A model generated the notes under the pieces. It was not told the DNA's origin. It searched no databases and saw nothing but the letters and a program-made list of their open reading frames with translations. 64,000 nt of DNA, taken from contig NZ_CP064653.1 in NCBI RefSeq assembly GCF_015711015.1, positions 1,674,001 through 1,738,000 of the forward strand, given 5' to 3'. The first letter of the stretch is position 1. Every line of letters begins with the position of its first letter. This document shows, piece after piece, positions 34,203-43,336 of the stretch. This stretch comes from Methylomonas sp. LL1 (GTDB lineage: Bacteria > Pseudomonadota > Gammaproteobacteria > Methylococcales > Methylomonadaceae). Both the position numbers and the translations under genes were made by a program.

Positions 34203-35969
34203 ATGGCTATTTTAACCTGGAGCGATCAGCTTAACCTTGGTATACCGTCGGTCGATCAACAACACCAACATCTGGTCGCCATCCTGAATCAACTCGACGA
34301 AGCCGTGGCGCTTGGCTATGAACCGCAAAAGGTGTTGAGCTTGATCGACGAGTTGGTGGACTACGCTCATTATCATTTCGACAATGAAGAGCAATTGATG
34401 CTGGACTCGGGCTATGACGGCGAACTGTTCGGCAAACACCAGATTCAACACCAGGAGTTCGTCAAGCGCATCCGTCAGGAACAAAGCAAAGCCCAAAACG
34501 ATCCGGATACCGTATCCAATAGTTTGATAGACTTTCTGGTCGAATGGCTGATGGGGCATATCTTGTTTTCGGATAAGCAAATGGCCCTGGCCCTCAACCA
34601 GAACGCCTCGGTCAGCGTGGACCAAATCAAACAGGAACAGACCGACATCATGCAGAGCAATCTGTACTCGGCTCTGCGTGAAAGCGAAACCCGCTTTAGG
34701 GAACTGGCCGATCAACTGCCGGCCTTGATCTGGATCAGTAACAATAAGCATGTGCCTATTTTCTGCAACCGGTTCTGGTCGCAAACCTTTGGCCTCTCCA
34801 AACAAAACATCAGCCAAAGCAATTGGCACAAAACCATAGACCCTTCCGACCTTGAGCGGGTTGAGCGGATTTACCAAACAGCCAGCCAAGAACTATCCGA
34901 GCAGCAAGTCGAATACCGGCTGAACCGGCCCGGTCAGGACACGGTCTGGATATTGGAAAAAATAGTACCGCGAGTTCGTAGAAACGGCCAATACGCCGGA
35001 CTGATGGGTTTCGGCATGGACATCAGCCTGCAAAAGCAAGCCGAGGCCAATCTGGAGCTGCAAGTCAATCAACGTACCCGGCAGTTAGTCGATGCCAACA
35101 CCAAATTGGCCATCGAAAAGGATCAGCAGCAGGCCTTGAATCGGCAACTGAAGGATTTGCAGAGCCATTTAATTCAATCCGAAAAAATGGCCTCGCTCGG
35201 CCAACTAGCGGCCGGTGTCGCCCATGAAATCAACAATCCCTTGGGCTATATCTACTCCAATCTCAACACCTTGCAGCAGTATATTCAGGAACTGTTGAAA
35301 ATCATTGAGGCGGCTCAAGTGCTTGCGCTACAAATGCCGGCGGACAACCCGCTGGTGGTCGACTTCCAAAGGCTGCAGAAAAGTGTCGATCTGGATTTCA
35401 TGAAAGCCGATATCCCCGATCTGGTTAAGGAGGCCTTGGAAGGCGCCACCCGCGCCAAAAAAATCGTGCAGGATCTGCGCGATTTTTCCCATGTCGATAA
35501 ACAGGATCAAAGCCAGTTTGATCTGGAAGCCGGTATTGATGCCACGCTGAATATCGTCAATAACGAAATCAAGTACAAAGCCGACATCGTTAAGGAATAC
35601 GCCGGCGTCAAACCCTTTGTCTGTGTCGGCAGCCAAATCAATCAGGTAATTTTGAATTTATTGGTGAATGCGGCTCAGGCAATAAACGACTTCGGCAAGA
35701 TGACCATCCGCACCGGTTACGAAGGCAAGGACTGGGTCTGGTTTGAAGTGGAAGATAGCGGCAACGGCATCTCGGAAGAGATACGCTCGAAAATCTTCGA
35801 TCCGTTTTTTACCACCAAGCCGGTCGGCAAAGGCACGGGCTTGGGTTTGTCGTTGTCCTATAAAATCATTCAAGACCACAAGGGCCGAATCGAGCTGGAA
35901 TCCACTGTCGGAAAAGGCAGTAAATTTAAAGTATTTTTACCTTGTCAACCATTCGATGCCGACGCCTAG
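34203..35969 (+). CDS. Hemerythrin-PAS histidine kinase
   Basis: A 588-residue soluble sensor kinase. Residues 1-130 are a bacteriohemerythrin with a full set of di-iron ligands: His21, His58, Glu62, His79, His83, His119 and Asp124. A PAS domain follows (about 155-275), then a coiled coil (280-325), HisKA with His341 ([11 protein letters not shown]) and HATPase ([36 protein letters not shown]). The iron centre probably senses oxygen, or possibly redox or nitric oxide. There is no TM segment. The next gene, 14 bases on, encodes a REC protein that is its likely phosphate acceptor. The ribosome site is poor. Confidence 0.9.
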   Translation: MAILTWSDQLNLGIPSVDQQHQHLVAILNQLDEAVALGYEPQKVLSLIDELVDYAHYHFDNEEQLMLDSGYDGELFGKHQIQHQEFVKRIRQEQSKAQNDPDTVSNSLIDFLVEWLMGHILFSDKQMALALNQNASVSVDQIKQEQTDIMQSNLYSALRESETRFRELADQLPALIWISNNKHVPIFCNRFWSQTFGLSKQNISQSNWHKTIDPSDLERVERIYQTASQELSEQQVEYRLNRPGQDTVWILEKIVPRVRRNGQYAGLMGFGMDISLQKQAEANLELQVNQRTRQLVDANTKLAIEKDQQQALNRQLKDLQSHLIQSEKMASLGQLAAGVAHEINNPLGYIYSNLNTLQQYIQELLKIIEAAQVLALQMPADNPLVVDFQRLQKSVDLDFMKADIPDLVKEALEGATRAKKIVQDLRDFSHVDKQDQSQFDLEAGIDATLNIVNNEIKYKADIVKEYAGVKPFVCVGSQINQVILNLLVNAAQAINDFGKMTIRTGYEGKDWVWFEVEDSGNGISEEIRSKIFDPFFTTKPVGKGTGLGLSLSYKIIQDHKGRIELESTVGKGSKFKVFLPCQPFDADA

Positions 35970-35983
35970 CCCGTCTTGAAACC

Positions 35984-37276
35984 ATGAACGACACTGCCCT
36001 CGCCTCCCCCGCCAACTTGCTGTTCGTCGATGACGAACCCAATATCCTCAAGGCATTGAAACGGCTGTTCCGTTCGGCCGATTACAATGTGCTGCTGGCC
36101 GAAAATGGCGAACAAGGCTTACAACTGCTCGAAAATAATCCGATTGATCTGATTATTTCCGACATGCGCATGCCGCAAATGGACGGTGCCGAGTTTCTGT
36201 CCCGCGCCGCCGAGCGATGGCCGGACACCATCCGCATACTGTTGACGGGCTTCGCCGACCTGGAGTCGACCGTGACCGCGGTCAATAAGGGCAAGATTTA
36301 CAGCTATTGCAGCAAACCCTGGGAAGACAACGAACTAAAAATCCTGGTTAATAATGCGCTGGAACAAAAACGTTTGCGCGAGGAACGCCAGCAACTGTTT
36401 GCGATTATCCATCAACAAAATCAGGAATTGAAGGAACTGAACGAGCAGCTGGAAGACAAGGTTCAACTTCGCACCGAACAATTGAAACTCTCTTTGCAGC
36501 GGATTGACGGCGCGCATAATGCGCTGAAAAAACAATTCACCAATACCATTAAAACCTTCGCCCGCATCATCGAAATGCGTCCAGGCATCAAAAGCGGCCA
36601 TTCCAAATACATCGCCGAGAATGCCAAACTGCTGGCGCAGCGCATGGGGGCCGATGGCGATGCGATCAAAGACATTTTGTATGCCGGACTGCTGTTACAG
36701 ATCGGCAAGATCAGCCTGCCGGATAGTTTACTTTGGCAACCCTTGAATCAGATGTCGACGGCCGGCAAAAGGCGCTATTTGAGTCACGGCCAGGAAGGCT
36801 GGAGTTTGCTGAACGGTATCGAGCATCTGAAAAACGCCGCCGAGTTGATTCTGCATCAACATGAGCATTATGACGGAAGCGGCGAACCGCACGGTTTATC
36901 CGGCGACAAAATCCCTCTAGGTTCAAGAATATTGGCGGTGATACGCGACTACATCTGCAGCCTGGACGGCTTCATCACCGGTTCGGCCATGAGTATCGAC
37001 GATGCCAAGAAGCGTTTAGAACAAAAAAAAGACAGCTTATACGATCCGAATGTAGTGGATCGGTTTTTATGCATGCTGGCGGAATTAACCGCCGAAGATC
37101 AACGGCCGATTATTGAAATATCCTGGACTCAATTACAACCCGGCATGGAAGCCGTCGAGATTATTCACAACGGCATCCTTTTTTTAAAGGACCAAATCCT
37201 CAGCCAGAGCCAGATCGACAAAATCCTGGATATGCGTAAACACAGCAAGGATCTTATCCTGCGGGTACGGGTCTAG
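35984..37276 (+). CDS. Response regulator, REC plus degenerate HD-GYP
   Basis: A 430-residue protein. REC domain 10-125 with acceptor Asp60 (LIISDMRMPQMDG), a coiled coil (about 140-190), then an HD-GYP-like domain (190-345). HD-GYP enzymes break down cyclic di-GMP, but key residues are changed: the HD of GLLHDIGK is LQ in GLLLQIGKISLPD, and GYP is GEP in HEHYDGSGEPHGL. So catalysis is doubtful; it may bind rather than cleave the nucleotide. The start at ATG 35984 begins the REC fold properly. It follows the hemerythrin kinase directly and is very probably its partner. Confidence 0.85.
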   Translation: MNDTALASPANLLFVDDEPNILKALKRLFRSADYNVLLAENGEQGLQLLENNPIDLIISDMRMPQMDGAEFLSRAAERWPDTIRILLTGFADLESTVTAVNKGKIYSYCSKPWEDNELKILVNNALEQKRLREERQQLFAIIHQQNQELKELNEQLEDKVQLRTEQLKLSLQRIDGAHNALKKQFTNTIKTFARIIEMRPGIKSGHSKYIAENAKLLAQRMGADGDAIKDILYAGLLLQIGKISLPDSLLWQPLNQMSTAGKRRYLSHGQEGWSLLNGIEHLKNAAELILHQHEHYDGSGEPHGLSGDKIPLGSRILAVIRDYICSLDGFITGSAMSIDDAKKRLEQKKDSLYDPNVVDRFLCMLAELTAEDQRPIIEISWTQLQPGMEAVEIIHNGILFLKDQILSQSQIDKILDMRKHSKDLILRVRV

Positions 37277-37279
37277 TGA

Positions 37280-38002
37280 TTAATCGACTCCATAGCGCTT
37301 GAATAAGTAACGCAGACCTTCCAGTCCATCCTCAATCGACCATGACACCGATTGCGTCAGCAAGTCCAGCAAAACAATACCGTTGACCGCCGCATCCTGG
37401 CTAATTGCCGCCCTCAGCCGCCGGGCCAAGGCCCTGTTAATAATTTGCAGTTCCTTGTATATGTCAGCCAATCCATCCAGTTCCATGGTATAGGCCTTTC
37501 CATCCTTGTATAGAAAATATTGCGCCAGCAAAAACATCGATGTCGTCCGATAGATGGTTTCGTCCTCGCTGGCCAAGGGCAGGTGAAAGCGTGCCATCGG
37601 CTTGAAATATTCGGTATGCGGACAAGGACTGGTGGCCATGATTAGGCCTAGAATCGAACTCAACACCCGCTGCGCGGTGGTATCGCCGCTGATGGTACGC
37701 TCCGGGGTGATGACTTCCAAGCGCACTGCATCATGCGAAGCCATGGCGCCGCATAATTCAATCAGCGGCACCAGATTGGCGGCTACCGGACAAAAAGGCG
37801 TATCTTGTTTCGACAACGGGCAATTACTGCATTGCTGATAATCCAGTTCGGCCCAAAAAGGCCGAGGATGCTGTTTTGGCGCAATATAGCTGTTGGTGGC
37901 TTTGTCGATGTGGATAGGGAACTCCAGACTATCCCCGCCAGCAAACAACAGCTTATATAAAAACAGCCATCGTGATTGGTCCGAAACTTCCAAAGTCATC
38001 AT
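37280..38002 (-). CDS. Unrecognised Cys-containing protein
   Basis: A 240-residue soluble protein that I cannot place in a family. Notable is a cysteine cluster CSNCPLSKQDTPFCPVAANL (about residues 58-77) with a later SPCPH (about 126-130), which suggests a zinc or iron-sulfur site. The rest is a mixed alpha/beta region and a helical C-terminal third. The ribosome site AAAGGA precedes two neighbouring ATG codons (38002 and 37999). It is antisense to the flanking regulator genes and ends 3 bases from the HD-GYP gene stop, dividing the two response regulators. Its conservation within this signalling cluster would hint at function. Confidence 0.72.
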   Translation of the reverse strand: MMTLEVSDQSRWLFLYKLLFAGGDSLEFPIHIDKATNSYIAPKQHPRPFWAELDYQQCSNCPLSKQDTPFCPVAANLVPLIELCGAMASHDAVRLEVITPERTISGDTTAQRVLSSILGLIMATSPCPHTEYFKPMARFHLPLASEDETIYRTTSMFLLAQYFLYKDGKAYTMELDGLADIYKELQIINRALARRLRAAISQDAAVNGIVLLDLLTQSVSWSIEDGLEGLRYLFKRYGVD

Positions 38003-38048
38003 TTTCCTTTATGCTATAAGCCATGGAAAAAACAAAAACATCACTGCC

Positions 38049-38597
38049 ATGAATATTGAAACCGCAAAAATTCTACTCGTCGATGATGAGCCTAACATAT
38101 TGAAAGCGCTTTCCCGAGTTTTAAAGCAGTATACGACCACTACCGCCACCAGCGGCCAGGAAGGCTTGTTGTTGGCGCAAAACGCGGAGTTCGACCTAGT
38201 CATTTCCGATTACAAAATGCCGGAGATGGACGGCCTGGATTTTTTGGAAAAATTCATGGCTATCCAACCCGATGCTATCCGCATCATAGTCACCGGTTAT
38301 GCCGACCTCGACGCCGCCCAAAATGCTATCAATACCCTGGGGGTTTTTCGCTTTATCAATAAACCCTGGAATAATCTGGAAATTGTTCATGCCGTTGAAA
38401 AAGGCCTGGAACTAAAAAATATCTTACTAGAAAACAAGATGCTTGCCGACCAGGTCAGGCGCCAACAAGCCCTACTGAATGAACAGGAAGCCATTTTACG
38501 GGCTTTGGAAGCGGAAGAACCCGGCATTACCAAGGTCAACTGGGCTCCCGATGGCTCGATTATTCTGGATGAATCCGAATTTGACAGCGAGTTATAA
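38049..38597 (+). CDS. Response regulator, REC with short tail
   Basis: A 182-residue single-REC regulator with acceptor Asp54 (LVISDYKMPEMDG), the switch region IRIIVTGYADLDAA and FRFINKPWNN. A coiled-coil tail of about 45 residues follows (LADQVRRQQALLNEQEA). The REC domain is closely related to that of the gene at 35984 (both begin LLFVDDEPNILKAL or LLVDDEPNILKAL). There is no DNA-binding domain, so it works by protein contact, perhaps with the PilB-like ATPase encoded 88 bases downstream. The start at 38049 is chosen over an upstream frame that overlaps the divergent gene. Confidence 0.85.
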   Translation: MNIETAKILLVDDEPNILKALSRVLKQYTTTTATSGQEGLLLAQNAEFDLVISDYKMPEMDGLDFLEKFMAIQPDAIRIIVTGYADLDAAQNAINTLGVFRFINKPWNNLEIVHAVEKGLELKNILLENKMLADQVRRQQALLNEQEAILRALEAEEPGITKVNWAPDGSIILDESEFDSEL

Positions 38598-38685
38598 CGC
38601 CAGATGGTAACCGACAAGGCCGTTTCCACAACAATATCTAGCCGTTTTACCACTTACGCCGGCTTAACCGAACATCATCCGGCTC

Positions 38686-40467
38686 ATGCGCGAAGAAAGT
38701 AAATCGGAAGACCAAAAACTGGACATTCAGCAAATCATAGGCTGGCTGGAACAGGACGACATACTTTCGCCCCAGGATTTAACCAAATGCCGGCAATACG
38801 CTCAGGCCGGGATCAATAAACACAAACATCCGCTGAAAGTACTGGCGGAGTGCGAACTGGCCGACAAATCCCGTCTAGGCAAGCTGCTGACTCAGGAAGA
38901 CTTAACCCAATGGCTGGCCAATAGATTAGCCATGCCCTACTACTATTTCGACCCGTTGCGGATCGATGTCGCCAAAGTCACTACACTGTTCAGCAAGGCC
39001 TATGCCGGCAATTACAACATTCTGCCGATCCAAATCAGCGACGAGGAAATCGTCGTCGCCACCGCCGAGCCGTTCGTGCATTCCTGGAAGCAGGATTTGG
39101 CCAAAATGCATAGCGGCCAGATTCGCTGTGTTTTTTCCAATCCCGATGAAATCAAGCGTTATCTGGACGAATTTTATAATTTTTCCCGCTCGCTAAAGGG
39201 TGCCAGCAGCCAAACCGGGCAAAACGACAGAGCCGCCGTACAAAATTTCGAACAACTGGTCGAACTGAGTAAATCCGCCGATCTGGATGCCAACAACCAG
39301 CATGTGGTGAATCTGGTCAATTGGTTGATGCAATATGCTTTCGATCAGCGCGCCAGCGATATTCACATAGAACCCCGCCGCAGCCAGGGTAATGTACGTT
39401 TCAGGATAGATGGCATTCTGCATCAGGTTTACCAGTTACCCAAGCCTATCTTGAATGCGGTGTTGAGCCGGCTAAAAATTCTGGGACGGATGAATATCGC
39501 CGAAAAACGCCTGCCGCAAGACGGCCGGATCAAGACTCAAAACGTCACCGGCAAGGAGATCGAGCTCAGGCTTTCCACCATGCCGACCGCTTTTGGCGAA
39601 AAACTGGTGATGCGGATTTTCGATCCGGAAGTGTTATTACGCGACTACGAACAACTCGGATTCAACAAACAGGAACTGCAAATCTGGAACCATATGACCT
39701 GCCAAAGCCATGGCATCATTTTGGTCACCGGCCCCACCGGTTCCGGCAAAACCACGACCTTGTACTCCACCCTTAAACGGCTGGCCACGCCCGAAATCAA
39801 CCTGTGCACAGTCGAGGATCCGATCGAACAAATCGAGGCCAGCTTTAACCAAATGCAGGTGCAAGCCAATATCGGCCTGGATTTCGCCAGCGGCATCCGT
39901 ACCCTGATGCGGCAAGATCCCGACATTATCATGGTGGGCGAAATTCGCGACATGGAAACCGCCGAAATGGCGGTACAGGCCTCGCTGACCGGACATTTGG
40001 TTTTCTCCACCCTACACACCAACAACGCACCCGCCGCCGTGACTCGATTGCTCAACATCGGTGTACCGGCCTATTTGATCCAGCAAACCTTGCTGGGCAT
40101 CATGGCTCAACGCCTGATTCGGGTATTGTGCCGCTGCAAGACCGCTGTTGCGGTAAATGAACAACAATGGCAAGCGTTGGTGTCACCCTTTAAAGTGGCT
40201 ACCCCGCGAGTCATCTATCAAGCCGTCGGTTGCAAGCAATGCCGAAATACCGGCTTTGCCGGCCGCATCGGTATTTATGAGATCCTTGAAAACACGCCTA
40301 CCCTGCAAAGGCTGATCGTGGAAGGTTGCGACAGTACCCAATTACAAAAACAGGCCATCAAGGAAGGCATGCGCCCTTTACGCCTCAGCGGCGCTGAAAA
40401 AGTGGCCGCCGGCATCACGACCATCGAAGAAGTCATGCGGGTAGCGCCGGAACGGATCGATTTGTAA
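38686..40467 (+). CDS. GspE/PilB-type secretion or pilus ATPase
   Basis: A 593-residue hexameric ATPase of the PulE/PilB/GspE family. An N-terminal MshEN-like region (about 60-160: SRLGKLLTQEDLTQWLANRLAMPYY) precedes the catalytic domain with Walker A GPTGSGKTT (about 345), Asp box RTLMRQDPDIIMVGEIRD and His box LHTNNAPAAVTRL. A zinc site follows as CRC...CKQC (the usual form is CX2C twice). It would drive type IV pilus or type II secretion assembly from the cytoplasm, yet no other pilus or secretion gene is near. Its place behind two-component genes suggests signal-controlled machinery. MshEN domains can bind cyclic di-GMP, which is untested here. Confidence 0.88.
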   Translation: MREESKSEDQKLDIQQIIGWLEQDDILSPQDLTKCRQYAQAGINKHKHPLKVLAECELADKSRLGKLLTQEDLTQWLANRLAMPYYYFDPLRIDVAKVTTLFSKAYAGNYNILPIQISDEEIVVATAEPFVHSWKQDLAKMHSGQIRCVFSNPDEIKRYLDEFYNFSRSLKGASSQTGQNDRAAVQNFEQLVELSKSADLDANNQHVVNLVNWLMQYAFDQRASDIHIEPRRSQGNVRFRIDGILHQVYQLPKPILNAVLSRLKILGRMNIAEKRLPQDGRIKTQNVTGKEIELRLSTMPTAFGEKLVMRIFDPEVLLRDYEQLGFNKQELQIWNHMTCQSHGIILVTGPTGSGKTTTLYSTLKRLATPEINLCTVEDPIEQIEASFNQMQVQANIGLDFASGIRTLMRQDPDIIMVGEIRDMETAEMAVQASLTGHLVFSTLHTNNAPAAVTRLLNIGVPAYLIQQTLLGIMAQRLIRVLCRCKTAVAVNEQQWQALVSPFKVATPRVIYQAVGCKQCRNTGFAGRIGIYEILENTPTLQRLIVEGCDSTQLQKQAIKEGMRPLRLSGAEKVAAGITTIEEVMRVAPERIDL

Positions 40468-40528
40468 GCCTGATCCGGTTTCTGGCCCTGTTTTAAAAAA
40501 CAGGACCCATCTGATTTAAAATTTTAAG

Positions 40529-40556
40529 TTGACAGCTTGAAAAATAGAATTATAAT
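40529..40556 (+). promoter_or_regulatory. Consensus sigma-70 promoter of tRNA-Leu
   Basis: TTGACA at 40529-40534 and TATAAT at 40551-40556 with a 16-base spacer, followed by a GC-rich GGGCCC discriminator. It lies 31 bases before the tRNA, as expected for a strong stable-RNA promoter. Confidence 0.88.
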
Positions 40557-40587
40557 GGGCCCTCTTTCCACGGCATTAAGTGGAAAT

Positions 40588-40674
40588 GCCGAGGTGGTGA
40601 AATTGGTAGACGCGCTAGCTTCAGGTGCTAGTAGGGGTAACCCTGTGGAGGTTCAAGTCCTCTCCTCGGCACCA
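40588..40674 (+). tRNA. tRNA-Leu (anticodon CAG)
   Basis: An 87-base class II tRNA including an encoded CCA end. Acceptor arms GCCGAGG/CCTCGGC pair, the D arm has GGTGAAATTGGTAGACGC, the anticodon loop TTCAGGT gives CAG for codon CUG, the long variable arm is TAGGGGTAACCCTGTG-like, and GGTTCAAGTCC is the T arm. It closely resembles E. coli tRNA-Leu(CAG). Confidence 0.97.
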
Positions 40675-40703
40675 TCACAGATTCATGTCGTTGCAAACGA
40701 CAC

Positions 40704-40741
40704 AAAAAACCGCTAAGCCATTTGGTTTAGCGGTTTTTTTA
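40704..40741 (+). terminator. Rho-independent terminator after tRNA-Leu
   Basis: AACCGCTAA (40708-40716) pairs with TTTAGCGGTT across a short loop and runs into a series of T. It lies 30 bases after the tRNA CCA end. The rest of the stretch to 40893 shows no gene. Confidence 0.88.
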
Positions 40742-40893
40742 TGCTCATCGCATATTGATAATATCAAGCCGCTCAGCATTTATCCGTCACCCCACTGCCG
40801 ACTCCTAAACCAATCAAGGGAGCCCCCAAGAATCGTATCAAGCCCAGACAGACGAAGATTAGCTCGATGGCACGAGCGAACCAACTAATTATC

Positions 40894-41367
40894 CTACAAT
40901 AACAAACCTTGATCTATCGCCACAAAGCGGTCGGCGGCCTGTATCAGCGTTTGCGCGGTCAGCGCCTCCACGCCGTAAACTTCCGATTTGACGCGATAAC
41001 GCTGCCCGGCCTTTTCCAGCAACATTTGAAAATCGCCATCGCCGGACAACAAAATGATCACATCGGCTTGCTCCGAGTATTCAAGCACATCCAGGGTAAT
41101 TCCCACATCCCAATCACCCTTGGCGGAACCGTCGCTGCGCTGAATATAGGGTTTGAGCTTGACCTGAAAACCAATATCTTTCAGGATTTGCTGAAAACCG
41201 CGCTGCTTGGCGTCGCCTCGCTCTATCGCGTAGGCAAATGCGGCAACGACTTGGCGATTGCGGGTAGCCTGCCGCCAAAAGGCGCTGTAATTGAAGTGTT
41301 TTTGGTAGCGATGTTTGCAGGTGTAATAGATGTTTTGCACATCGACAAAAATCGCCACCTTATCCAT
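40894..41367 (-). CDS. NYN-domain (LabA/DUF88) putative RNase
   Basis: A 157-residue NYN protein of the LabA/DUF88 group with a PIN-like nuclease fold. Acidic residues expected for metal binding are visible in VAIFVDVQNIYY (Asp9), KGDWDVGITLD and LLSGDGDFQMLL. NYN proteins act on RNA in several systems. It starts 7 bases after the ppnP stop, so both genes form one transcription unit and may be linked to nucleotide turnover. No regulatory site is visible. Confidence 0.85.
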   Translation of the reverse strand: MDKVAIFVDVQNIYYTCKHRYQKHFNYSAFWRQATRNRQVVAAFAYAIERGDAKQRGFQQILKDIGFQVKLKPYIQRSDGSAKGDWDVGITLDVLEYSEQADVIILLSGDGDFQMLLEKAGQRYRVKSEVYGVEALTAQTLIQAADRFVAIDQGLLL

Positions 41368-41374
41368 GCCGATA

Positions 41375-41686
41375 TTATTTCAGGAACGAACAGCAATAAT
41401 CGCTGGCGGTTTTGACCTTCATCGTGAACTGCGAATTTCCTGGCACATTAAAGGCTTGACCACCGGTGACGGTTTGCCAATCAGCATCCGGCAATTGAAC
41501 CTCGAGCTCACCCGCCAGGATTTCCATCAATTCTGGATCGGCGGTATTGAAGGTATATTCGCCAGGCTGCATGAAACCCAAGGTTTTTTTGCTGCCATCG
41601 GCGAAGATGATGGTGCGACTATTAACTTTGCCGTCGAAATAAACGTTGGCTTGCTTGACGATGGAGACATTGGTAAATTCTGACAT
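41375..41686 (-). CDS. ppnP: Pyrimidine/purine nucleoside phosphorylase
   Basis: A 103-residue cupin-fold PpnP (formerly YaiE/DUF1255). It splits purine and pyrimidine nucleosides with phosphate. Characteristic stretches are ANVYFDGKVNSRTI, KTLGFMQPGEYTFNT and FNVPGNSQFTMKV. The length is near the usual 94-105. It leads the unit with the NYN gene. In principle it could supply phosphorolysis in nucleoside salvage, but a link to the methylthioinosine step of the mtnA pathway is only a thought. Confidence 0.92.
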   Translation of the reverse strand: MSEFTNVSIVKQANVYFDGKVNSRTIIFADGSKKTLGFMQPGEYTFNTADPELMEILAGELEVQLPDADWQTVTGGQAFNVPGNSQFTMKVKTASDYCCSFLK

Positions 41687-41727
41687 AGTGACTATCTACT
41701 GCTAAAAAAGCCGAACATGATAGCAGA

Positions 41728-42303
41728 TCAGTCCGTTTTTCGAATCAGAAATAGTCGCGGTGCTTCGGGTTTGTCGTGACGGCTCAACACGATCTCGGTT
41801 TTAAATCGCCGTCCATCAAGCCGCTGACACCATTCGCCCAACCTTAGGGTTTCTTCATCGCCACCGGCATGTCCCGGATAAGCTAGTATCGTCAAAATCC
41901 CCGCTACCGACAGCAACCGGCACGCCGCATCAATGGCAATCAGGGTCGAATCGGTCCTCGTGATGACGCCTTTGTCCGCTCCCGGCAGGTAACCCAAGTT
42001 GAACATGATCGCCCGGATTCGACCATGAAGCGCTTGCGGAATGTGTTCCAGCATAAAGGCATGGCTGGCATGAATCAGCGTCGCCCTGCTGATTACGTCA
42101 TGCTGTCGCAGGCGCTGCTCGGTGGCCCGCAAGGCCTGCAATTGCACGTCAAAGCCATGGACATGGCCACTTTCACCCACGCACCGAGCCAGAAACAAGG
42201 TGTCATGCCCGTTGCCAAGCGTCGCGTCTATCGCGTTGGCGCCCGCCGGCAAATATTGCCGGACCAGACTATGCGCTGTTTCGGACAGGGAAATGCGAGT
42301 CAT
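41728..42303 (-). CDS. mnmM: MnmM-like tRNA U34 methyltransferase
   Basis: A 191-residue SAM-dependent methyltransferase of PF06962, the family of Bacillus YtqB/MnmM. It has the SAM loop AIDATLGNGHDTLFLA, HVHGFDVQ, and the family hallmarks IMFNLGYLPGADK and YPGHAGGDEE. MnmM methylates nm5(s2)U34 in tRNA to mnm5(s2)U. The gene begins inside the MnmC1-like oxidoreductase gene (35-base overlap), which would make its substrate. The ATG at 42303 is preferred to the longer frame at 42414 because the family starts with the MTRISLSETAHSLV-type helix. Older annotation calls this an rRNA methylase. Confidence 0.82.
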   Translation of the reverse strand: MTRISLSETAHSLVRQYLPAGANAIDATLGNGHDTLFLARCVGESGHVHGFDVQLQALRATEQRLRQHDVISRATLIHASHAFMLEHIPQALHGRIRAIMFNLGYLPGADKGVITRTDSTLIAIDAACRLLSVAGILTILAYPGHAGGDEETLRLGEWCQRLDGRRFKTEIVLSRHDKPEAPRLFLIRKTD

Positions 42304-43336
42304 AATAACGCTTAACGTGAGAGGTGGCCGGGACGAGCTCCGCTTGATCCAAGCTCGCGGCAAATTGCCGGGCGTACCAAGGAATCGCCAAACTGCCCTT
42401 GGCGCCGAAGCCATTGAAAATATGCAAGTTACGATGGACGGAATGCGCGCCGATAAACGGTTGCTTGTCCACCGTAGCCGGACGTATGCCGGCTTGGTGC
42501 TCTAATACACTGATTGGCCGCAAACCGGGACTCACCCGATCCAATGCTTGTAACAATTGATTACGAGCCGGTTCGCTGGGTCGCGTATCCAGGTTAACCG
42601 GATCGAAGGTTGCACCCAACCTGAAATGATGACCATCGGTCGGAATCATCCAATAACCAAAATTCAGAATCCATGCCGGACATTCGCTAGCGGTTCCGCA
42701 ATCAAGAATCTCGCCTTTCGCCGGCTGGAAAGGTAACCCGCCGAACCAGGGATTGGCACTGGCTTGATAACCTTCGCAAAACACAATGTGGCGCGGCTGT
42801 ATATCGCGCCATTGCAAATGCGGCCGCAACACGATCTCGCGGTAATCCAGGCTAACCTGCCGATAGCCGCCGCTAGCCAGCAAATAATTCTGTAAACATT
42901 GTAGTAACGAACGGGTTTTCAGATAACCGGTCTGTTGCTGCTGCAACATGCCGAAAGAGCCGATGATGCCGGAAGGGGGAGACGGGCAATCCTTCAAAAA
43001 ACCTCGGTACTCGTCCCGCCCCAATCGTTGCCGAGCGACCTGCCGCTCCCGCTCGGTTTTCAGGATGCGCAGCATAGGCATGGGGATAAAAAACGACTGT
43101 TTGAACACCTCCGCCAATTGCTGATAACAAGCCATCGCGGCCGGCAATAAACGCTCTAATTCCGCCGTTTTAACCAAGCGCTGGCCGGTCACCGGATTGA
43201 TCAAGCCGGCCGCGACTTGCGAAGCATTGATCCCGCCGCTATCGATCACGATGACCCGAACATGCCGACGCATCAACTCCCAAGCCAGCAGGCTACCGGC
43301 CAAGCCTTGGCCGACGATCAGAACATCAATCGGCAT
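42269..43336 (-). CDS. FAD oxidoreductase, MnmC1/MnmL-like
   Basis: A 355-residue FAD-dependent oxidoreductase of the DAO fold. The dinucleotide motif is DVLIVGQGLAGSLLAWELMRR (positions 4-24), later GINASQVAAGLINPVTGQR, GWMIP-like YWMIPTDGHHFRLGATF, and the C-terminal HQAGIRPATVDKQPFIGAH and FNGFGAKGSLAIP. These match the oxidoreductase half of MnmC, which removes the carboxymethyl group from cmnm5(s2)U34 of tRNA. The methyltransferase half is missing, but an MnmM-like gene overlaps its 3' end. The same split is known from Bacillus (YurR/MnmL with MnmM). Other DAO roles, such as amino-acid oxidation, are less likely in this context. Confidence 0.78.
   Translation of the reverse strand: MPIDVLIVGQGLAGSLLAWELMRRHVRVIVIDSGGINASQVAAGLINPVTGQRLVKTAELERLLPAAMACYQQLAEVFKQSFFIPMPMLRILKTERERQVARQRLGRDEYRGFLKDCPSPPSGIIGSFGMLQQQQTGYLKTRSLLQCLQNYLLASGGYRQVSLDYREIVLRPHLQWRDIQPRHIVFCEGYQASANPWFGGLPFQPAKGEILDCGTASECPAWILNFGYWMIPTDGHHFRLGATFDPVNLDTRPSEPARNQLLQALDRVSPGLRPISVLEHQAGIRPATVDKQPFIGAHSVHRNLHIFNGFGAKGSLAIPWYARQFAASLDQAELVPATSHVKRYYDSHFPVRNSA

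Noticed and set aside
37893..38048. Longer start for the REC protein
   Set aside because: The extra codons overlap the divergent Cys-cluster gene and precede the normal start of the REC fold.
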